Positions 57,061-64,000 of a stretch of 64,000 nt of DNA are shown here, piece after piece. Numbering within the stretch: position 1 is the first letter of the stretch; each line of letters starts with the position of its first letter. A program made the translations under genes and the position numbers. The notes under the pieces were generated by a model, which saw only the letters and a list, made by a program, of their open reading frames with translations, ran no database searches and was not told the DNA's origin. Source of the stretch: Apostichopus japonicus (Eukaryota > Echinodermata > Holothuroidea > Aspidochirotida > Stichopodidae); NCBI RefSeq assembly GCF_037975245.1, contig NC_092568.1, forward strand, positions 34,196,501 through 34,260,500, read 5' to 3'.

Positions 57061-57583
57061 ATCTAAAAGCATTTCGAAAACTTCTGTACTTTAGACGGGT
57101 TATTCGCGTTGTGAGTGTAATGAAACATGAGATTCAGAATGGATGGCACCGTCTGGTGCTTCCAACACTGTCAGAAAAGAGTTAATAAGACCATGGAGCT
57201 ATCTGTTTATAGCTTCATGATAAGACTTGAAAGCTTTCTGTACTGTCTATTTATTGTAATAAAGCACAAATCATGACATTGTCAGAGAAAGATCATGTAA
57301 TAGAAATAATTATCACTCTGAAGATCCACCATCTTCTTCCAAGAGAGTTCTTTTCCTCTTCTGTGCAAAGAAGTTTGTCTCTGTGTGGAACCATGCAAGA
57401 AAAACAAAACATGCTTGATCATAGAGTAACACAATTTAAATGTGGATTGTATATTTGGTTTTGCCTTCAAACATTACATGCCGTATATTTGTAAGGCTTT
57501 CTTCATACTATGACACTGTACTTAAGCACCTCATGGTCATGCAACTGAAGCAATGAAAGTCGCACATTCTCTTGACCCCAGAT

Positions 57584-58679
57584 CAGTGGCGGCGGAACCG
57601 GGGGGGCTTGGGGGGGCTCAGCCCCCCCCCCCCAATGAAAAAGTTGAGGGGGCAAATGCATGATAAGCCCCCCCAATATTTACCAAGGCTCCGAAACGTG
57701 CATCTGCCCATTTTTCAATGCATACTTGTCGATCTGTCCGATGCACACGTATACTATATAGGTGTAATAATTTTAGTAATTGCTGGGGGACCCTCGGCCC
57801 GTCCCCTGGCTATAGACCACATTGTCACCGCAACCGCGTCTTCACGCCCCGTGAAAAGTGGAAGCAGTGAGTGTGAGTACCAGTAAGCGTAACACAACTT
57901 CGTCTTAGGCCAATGACTTGCCTCATTTCAGCCAGTTCTCCAACATCCCCTTACTTAGTGGCGGAGCGTCCATATATACAGTCAGGGGCGGATGCCCCCC
58001 CCCCCCCCCCGACAGACTCAAATGGACTGCTGGCGACCTTTTCAGCTTTTCACTATACTTTTTACTTATTCGCTATTATTGACTATTTTATTGCGCTCTC
58101 ATATACCTATTGACATTTGTCATATTCTGTTGGTGTAATTTTCCGACAAAATGGCGACGACACCTATTTATTCTCCGTTTATCTGCAAATTAGCAAGGCC
58201 CGGAAAGGGTCATTTCCTGCAATCTAGGGAGTATCTTTACTCAAAATTTTTCTCTACGCTCCGCGCCAACCTGTGGTGGCGCTCCGCTTAGATAGTGTCG
58301 AAAGCGCCCCTACAGACCATTCTTGCCCCCCCCCGACCAATACCCCTAGCTCTGCCACTGCCCTTACTACACTCAAAAACGTCTTTGCGAGTACACTACG
58401 AGTATAATAGCTACTCTCTTAAAACACCATCGAATATACAAATTACAATGTTTTTACAGACTTTTACGTGCAATCTGAGAAATTGCAGACTTGAGACCCA
58501 TATTTTAGGGCTAGGTATTCGCAGCATAAAACACACGGGAAGTGCCGTTTCCGGCCATCTGGGGGTTTGAAATAACCCAAAATTTTCTTGTACGCTCTGC
58601 GCCAACCGATGGTGGCGCTCCGCTTAGATAGTCTCCACACATTAGCCCCCCCAATAATTTTTCCGTTCCGCCGCGCCTG
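57584..58679. mobile_element. hAT-type G-run MITE, host of a nested MITE
   Basis: The left end is CAGTGGCGGCGGAACCGGGG and the right end reversed is CAGGCGCGGCGGAACGG. The exact 8-bp target duplication CCCCAGAT lies at 57576-57583 and 58680-58687. Self-complementary G7/C12 runs lie just inside the left end. 1,096 bp including the 405-bp nested insertion. GCTCCGCTTAGATAGT occurs twice (about 58280 and 58616), marking an internal duplication. Confidence 0.88.
57956..58360. mobile_element. Nested hAT-type MITE
   Basis: The target duplication CCCTTACT (57948-57955 and 58361-58368) is exact. Ends are TAGTGGCGGAGC and (reversed) CAGTGGCAGAGC. It has C18-type and C9 runs inside the ends. Inserted into the larger MITE, it is the younger of the two. 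Confidence 0.82.
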
Positions 58680-58689
58680 CCCCAGATGA

Positions 58690-59780
58690 CATTTGATCTA
58701 TGCCAAAGACAAAAGGGGGCTACTTAATACTGAGCGCCCAAAACCCCATGTTTTAACTCTGCCAATTTATGTTTTATTTGTTTTGGGAAATTTGTCAAAA
58801 TGTTAGCATTTCTTACAAGACCATGTTTTAGTCCTCCACACCTTTGGAACTCTTCTAACCTAATATTACCTTTCAACTCCAATATCCACAATGCAAAAAT
58901 GCATTTGACCGTAGAGGATCTTTAACCTCCACCAATATCGATAGGGTGTTCTTATTCATAGTGTTCTTATTCAATTAACATGGTACACTATATGCCAAGT
59001 ACAATATCTGGCGAGACTTGTCAATGTTACCACCCTTCATACAATATGGTGTTTACAAGATGTACAGACTTTGACCTGTGTTGACCCTAGATTATTTCAG
59101 ACCTAAACCAACATCAACAAGGTTCTTCTATCTTTATGTTATATTTCAACAATGGAAATAACTATGAAGATTTTCAACGTCTGAAATATGTCTTTAATCG
59201 TTCCAAGTGAGCCAAAGTATACCAAGGACCCGATCCCCCACCCCAACTGCCCAACACCCTAAAGAAGAGTGCTATTCATTCAAAAGTATTATTCGTCACG
59301 TAGATGCTCATGTCATATCACATGTACGACCAGGTAGTACAGTTCACCTTTGACATCCCTGCAAACCTCGTTGTATTTATTAAGTATTTTAATTTATATG
59401 CAACGATGAAATTACATTGTGCACCAATATCAATTCTAGAAGTTGCTATATAAGCAGTATTATTACTGTGATTTTTAATCTTACGTCCACGGGACGCAAC
59501 ATCTGAAAAATGTTTGAGTCGGCTCAGTAAACCTTGCGTCTAGGCTGCTGTCCTCCATGAAAACCTGCACTTTAAAATACCTCTACATGCAGGAATACGA
59601 AATACGTAAATATATAATGACCATTACAATACGCTGGCTGGTGCGTGCAGTGGTATGCCTAAACATGTACAAAAACATTTAATGAAGAAACTTTTAATTA
59701 ATATACAATAACAAAATTACTGTCAAATTGCGAAGAGAGAAATTTGGCTGCAGAGCTTGTTAATTACCATATATGCAGGC
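58690..59780. other. Intergenic DNA, nothing recognised
   Basis: AT-rich, no coding or RNA feature found on either strand. Confidence 0.5.
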
Positions 59781-60275
59781 ATAGACGGCATACCATTGCA
59801 AAAAACTAAAGTGTATATGATAATGTTATAGGCTATGTATATGCTGTGAGTTGTCTGAAATCAAGTATAACGAGTGTCTATAGACATGTATGCCAGCATA
59901 AAAATACGGCACTAGTCAACTGATTTAAAAGAACCATTAAATGTTGCGTGCATATGCCGTGAATGTCGAAAACAAGTAAAACGATTTATAATAGACAAAA
60001 TGCCAGCATAAAAATACTGAATTAGTCAACTGATTTAAGTGAACCATTAAATGTTGCGTGCAATGGCGTGAATGTCGAAATAAAATAAAACGATTAAAGT
60101 TAGATAAAATGCTAGCATAAAAATACGGCACTTGGCAACTGATTTGAGTGAACCATTAAATGATATCCGTGCATCTGCTATGAATGTCGAATATCAAGGA
60201 AAAAGGAGTGTCTAGACATAATGCCAGCATAAAAATACTGTAGTTTTCAACTGTTTGAATTGAACCATTAAAGGA
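59780..60275. repeat. ~110-bp minisatellite, four copies or more
   Basis: GCCAGCATAAAAATAC starts lie at 59892, 60002, 60111 (one change) and 60223. Each is followed by CAACTGATTT, GAACCATTAAATG and GTGAATGTCGAA. Confidence 0.88.
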
Positions 60276-61740
60276 ATAACGAAGGCAAGGATCATATTTA
60301 AAAAATATAATAAAATACCCTCCTGAAATTTGTTGTACAAACAGGGTGGTACTAAATTTCTTGTAAAACAAATAATCAGATTTTTTTCAGCATGAAACTT
60401 TTGAGATAATAGCTGTCAAAGATGACCTCGTTTTGTACAGAACAACTTTGTAAGTTGTACAAACTGTATGATGGGTCATTCCGTGTCAAATCACGGATGG
60501 ATGTTGCTGCACCCTCTCCAAAACTTCATAAATTTATTGAATGCTTGGAACACCATGAAATAAGCATATTCTGAAAATGTCAGTTGCATTGCTTCAACAT
60601 TGGCCGATTTGTCACACTTTGAAATTCCGCCATTTGTCGCCACAGCAATTAAACATCCTACTACCTTTCTATTACAGATGCATATATAGTCTATCCCATA
60701 AAAAAGGAATATAACAAGTTGGGCTACAAAAACATTGTCTTGTGGAGTAAGGTCAACTTAAAAGTGTTAAAATTTTCGATTTTGGTATTTTTCACTAAAA
60801 AATGTGCTATTTTTAGTGATATATTTCTCCTAAACCATTGATTCAGGGTACTTGATTCTTTCAGAGGTTAGTATGTCTAGTAAAAACAATATAAAATAAT
60901 GATTAAAATGCTTTCCGATAATATTGCTATTCATGCTGCGATTTAGCACGAGGAAGGGGTCTTGATGCCAATTTTTCACCAAAGTAACCATGCTAGAGCT
61001 GTAAGGGTTTCATACTTTAATTATAAGTATATAATCCTTACACCTAAGCAAATATCAGGGTATTTGCATTTTTCAATATGAATTTATGAGCTTGTAAAGT
61101 TGCTCTGATGTACAAAAGAGCTCTTCTGTAACAGCCAATAACTCAGAACGCGTCATGTTAAAAATTCTGATTATTTTTTGCAGGAAGAGATATAGTACCG
61201 GTACTACCCTGTTTGTACAACATATTTCAGGCGGGTGTTTTGCCTTATTTTGAAATGAAAAATCTCAAAGTTTGGGATTTTTACAACAAACAAAAAGTTT
61301 TTGACTGTTTTGACGTTCCCTATGTCTTGAGCTTGGGTATTGTACTTCAATTCAATACTGCGCAGATTTCAATGTCATATAAACAAATACTATTTGCATT
61401 GTACTTGCCTGCTACTGCTTTAGTTCATTAAATTGATAGACTATAAAATGAAAGTCAACCAATACACACATGTAGGCTACAAAAAAAATTAAAAAAATAC
61501 ACCTAACACTATTACACACTGCACATGTACACACTGTACATGTGTGTACTGCAAACACTGTACATGTTAGCGTTTCCTATCAAGAGTTATTTATTCCACC
61601 TCATATATAGAAACAAACTTGATTATTTAGACTGCAAACGATGCATTTCTGAGCGATATTTAGACTGTAAATGAGGTCTACATGTAAATATCCCTAAACA
61701 CATTGCTCATATTACTTTTTAAAAGGTTGAAAATATAGGG
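60276..61740. other. Intergenic DNA, possible old repeat at 60470-60660
   Basis: GGTCATTCCGTGTCAAATCA and the following AT-rich kilobase have the feel of a dispersed invertebrate repeat, but only one copy is in the window. No gene was found. A short CACTGTACATGT/ACACATGTAC cluster lies at 61515-61570. Confidence 0.3.
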
Positions 61741-62084
61741 GGGGGGGAGAGATTAGAAACCCCGTAGAAGTGGTGCTTTCTTCACCTGCTACATGCAAAA
61801 GTTCCCCGACTGAACTATTTCCCCCCGACTGACGATCTAAGGTGGGAGAGGTTGGGGAGTGGGCATGGTCCCCCGCAGCTCGGCTTTGTTTCAAATTAAC
61901 TTTGTGGTTTCCCCCTCTACAATACTTCTACAATAGTTATACACTTGAGATTAGCTTAGGATTTAGATTTTAAAGAAAATTTAATGATAGTTGAGACATC
62001 CCTCTTTTCCCTCTTATCAAATACAATACTCATAGAAGGATGTGAGCGATCGTTTGAAACACCGAAGGGAGAATTCAACGTATA

Positions 62085-62225
62085 TATACTAGTGGTGTGC
62101 ACAAGTGGGTAAGAGAGCGGGTCATTGTCCAGTCGGGGATTTTTCCAATCAGTGGGAAAGAAGAATTGAACCACTCCCCCAGGTGTTCGAACCCCACCCC
62201 CGGCCACCACCCCCCCTTCAACTTC
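62085..62225 (-). mobile_element. tRNA-like SINE candidate
   Basis: On the minus strand GGTGGGGTTCGAACACCT contains a good box B (GGTTCGAAC). The following GACCCGCTCTCTTACCCACT and GTGCACACCACTAG resemble invertebrate tRNA-derived SINE heads. Box A and boundaries are not clear. Confidence 0.4.
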
Positions 62226-63115
62226 ACACGAAGTATGTATATATAAGCATCACATGCCTCCAATGCACCATTTTACATCCAAATGTTTATTTCTTTTTTT
62301 TGGGGGGGGGGGGGACCCTAAACCCCCTACATGGGAATTGGCTTCAGTTTCCACAGGGCAGAAGCCGTCCTTTACAAAATCCTTGATTCGCCTCTGGCTC
62401 TCCCATAAAACTTCATGAAGCTCTGAATTAAATCAGTCGATTCAAGTTTGGATTTATTATTATTCATTAGCACATTCTTGCGTCTCTAGAGCTACTTCAC
62501 ATACACCTAACGTATAGTTTAAATATATATGTCTCAGAAAGCACCCTTTTGAGGGCTAAAAATGTGTTTCCCTACGTGGGAGTTGGATTTAATGACCTCG
62601 GAGCAGCACCCGATCCTTTCAACAAGCTTTGAATCCACACTGATCCTTCTGTCAAGGTTCACGCCCCTACAGAAATCAGTCGACGAAATTTGAACCCGTT
62701 CGAAATCCTAAGCACGCCACTGCTATTACGCCTAGACAATCTCTTTTCCTCCCCTCTGTGCATTCTTATAATTCAATTCCTCTTCAAACTGAAATAATAC
62801 GGAAGAGCAGAGAAATGGAATCGCTTAATACATTGTTCATTAGTGGGATCAGTTACCAGTTTAACTCTCAACACAAATGGTTCTCCTAAATTACCATAGT
62901 GCACCCTTGCTTTGAACCATGGATGAGTTGTATTCTGTTTCGACTTCGCACTGTCTGTCAGATTACTGCATATGCCGCGTATACTTACATCTGTTGATTT
63001 AGGTCACCGGTTTATGAAGGTAGTGAACAAGGTCTGCAGCGACTATTGTATAAATTGATTGTAAAGTATACACGCTATGCAAAGTCATGATCATCAGAAA
63101 TCTAATGTCGCGTTG

Positions 63116-63439
63116 CAAGGGCGTAGGAACCGGGGGGGGGGGGCTGGGGGGCGCTAGCCCCCCCCCCAGTAAAAAATGTGGAGGGGCGGAAGTATCATTC
63201 CGCCCCCCCCCCCCCGCTTCGCAAGTCAGAAAACCCCTTTTTCATTTCCAAATGAGAAAAAAATCTCATTTGGAGCACCAAATTGCATCTAAGGCCAGGT
63301 GAAAATACAAAATTATGTTTACAAAATGGAGTGGGTGTTGAAGTGTGCTATATTGCACCAAACTGCATCTGAGGCCCCTCCCCCAGGCCGTCCATCAGTC
63401 TTCAGCCCCCTCACTCAAAAGTACCTTCCTACGCCAGTG
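63116..63439. mobile_element. hAT-type G-run MITE, 324 bp
   Basis: Ends CAAGGGCGTAGGAACC and (reversed) CACTGGCGTAGGAAGG form the TIR. The exact 8-bp target duplication TCGCGTTG lies at 63108-63115 and 63440-63447. The inside starts with G12, CT, G6, CGCTAG, then C11, a near-perfect hairpin. Confidence 0.88.
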
Positions 63440-63982
63440 TCGCGTTGTATCGAATAAGTTTATGTAGTCTGAATTCCAATTCCAGTCTAAATTCCAATTT
63501 GTCCGTTTAGAGAACTTGAACAGCGTTGATCGCATGCCATGTATACACTGGGTATAGGGGATATTATACAATTTTATCCGGTGAGATGTTTTAAACTAAA
63601 CAATATATATACTTCCCGGTGAAAATACTAAGGGGAGATTTTACACTGTGACATCGGCAAGGTATTGCGAGTGTATTACTGCCGTACATAGTTCAAGAAG
63701 CAGGTATGTCGTGCACAGTGGCGCTGCTAATGTCGTTGTATAGCTGTATTGCTAAGTAAAGAGTTTCGATCGTGTTTACGTTATGTGCCATCCTGTGTTA
63801 AGCCTTTATTAAGCTAAACCTTTTTATTTTAATGTAGAAACATGTGCACGTTTAACTAACATGTAGTGATGACATTTACTTTACTTTACTGATTTAAATT
63901 TGTTTACATTCGTAAAAATAGCTTGCTTTCTTCTCCACGTGGCTCGCCGTACGGAAAGGTTTTCCCTTCGTAGCTCTCTCCA

Positions 63983-64000
63983 CCTCTCTCTCTCTCTCTC
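63983..64000. repeat. (CT)n microsatellite, runs off the window
   Basis: CTCTCTCTCTCTC continues to the last base. Confidence 0.9.

Overview
This is animal genomic DNA. It is AT-rich and has GT-AG introns, many short exons, and dense nested transposons and minisatellites. The transposon mix (Ty3/gypsy, Copia, an RTE-like LINE, hAT elements with G-run MITEs, tRNA-derived SINEs) and the gene content suggest a marine invertebrate, possibly a deuterostome such as an echinoderm. That placement is inference; nothing here fixes the species.

Positions 631-26985 (+): 25 exons in one continuous reading phase encode about 1,128 residues of a WD40-repeat protein that I recognise as WDR64. The first ~50 residues lie upstream of the window. 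Its introns hold a recent 5'-truncated LINE (12587-14835), a partial copy of exon 18 (16608-16703), decayed copies of exon 24 (26038-26272), a 31-bp minisatellite (21040-21555), and a 58-bp array split by two insertions. One insertion is a U2-snRNA-headed retroposon (22491-22678). The other is an internally deleted hAT transposon (22731-24537) with a perfect 8-bp target duplication.

Positions 26986-31624: 3' flank and intergenic DNA. Positions 31625-46516 (-): a second gene, assembled from seven phase-compatible exons (309 residues), with a coiled-coil middle. I do not recognise it. A second possible first exon with a YY1-type motif lies at 42224-42257. Its introns contain a complete solo LTR (36989-37971, TSD AATAT), a hAT MITE (38246-38440), a SINE-in-MITE-in-minisatellite nest (40640-41635) and a broken Copia gag (43771-44234).

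Positions 46815-54774 (+): a complete, very young Ty3/gypsy retrotransposon. Both LTRs are 945 bp and I saw one mismatch between them. It has PBS, gag, protease-RT-RNase H, integrase and PPT. Gag ends on a textbook -1 frameshift heptamer (T TTA AAC) followed 8 nt later by a perfect 7-bp stem. A single in-frame TAA separates RNase H from integrase. The element sits head-to-head with the minus-strand gene, about 300 bp upstream of its putative ATG.

Positions 54775-64000: I see no gene. The stretch holds minisatellites (168-170 bp and ~110 bp periods), hAT MITEs with 8-bp TSDs (one nested in another), a tRNA-like SINE candidate and simple repeats.
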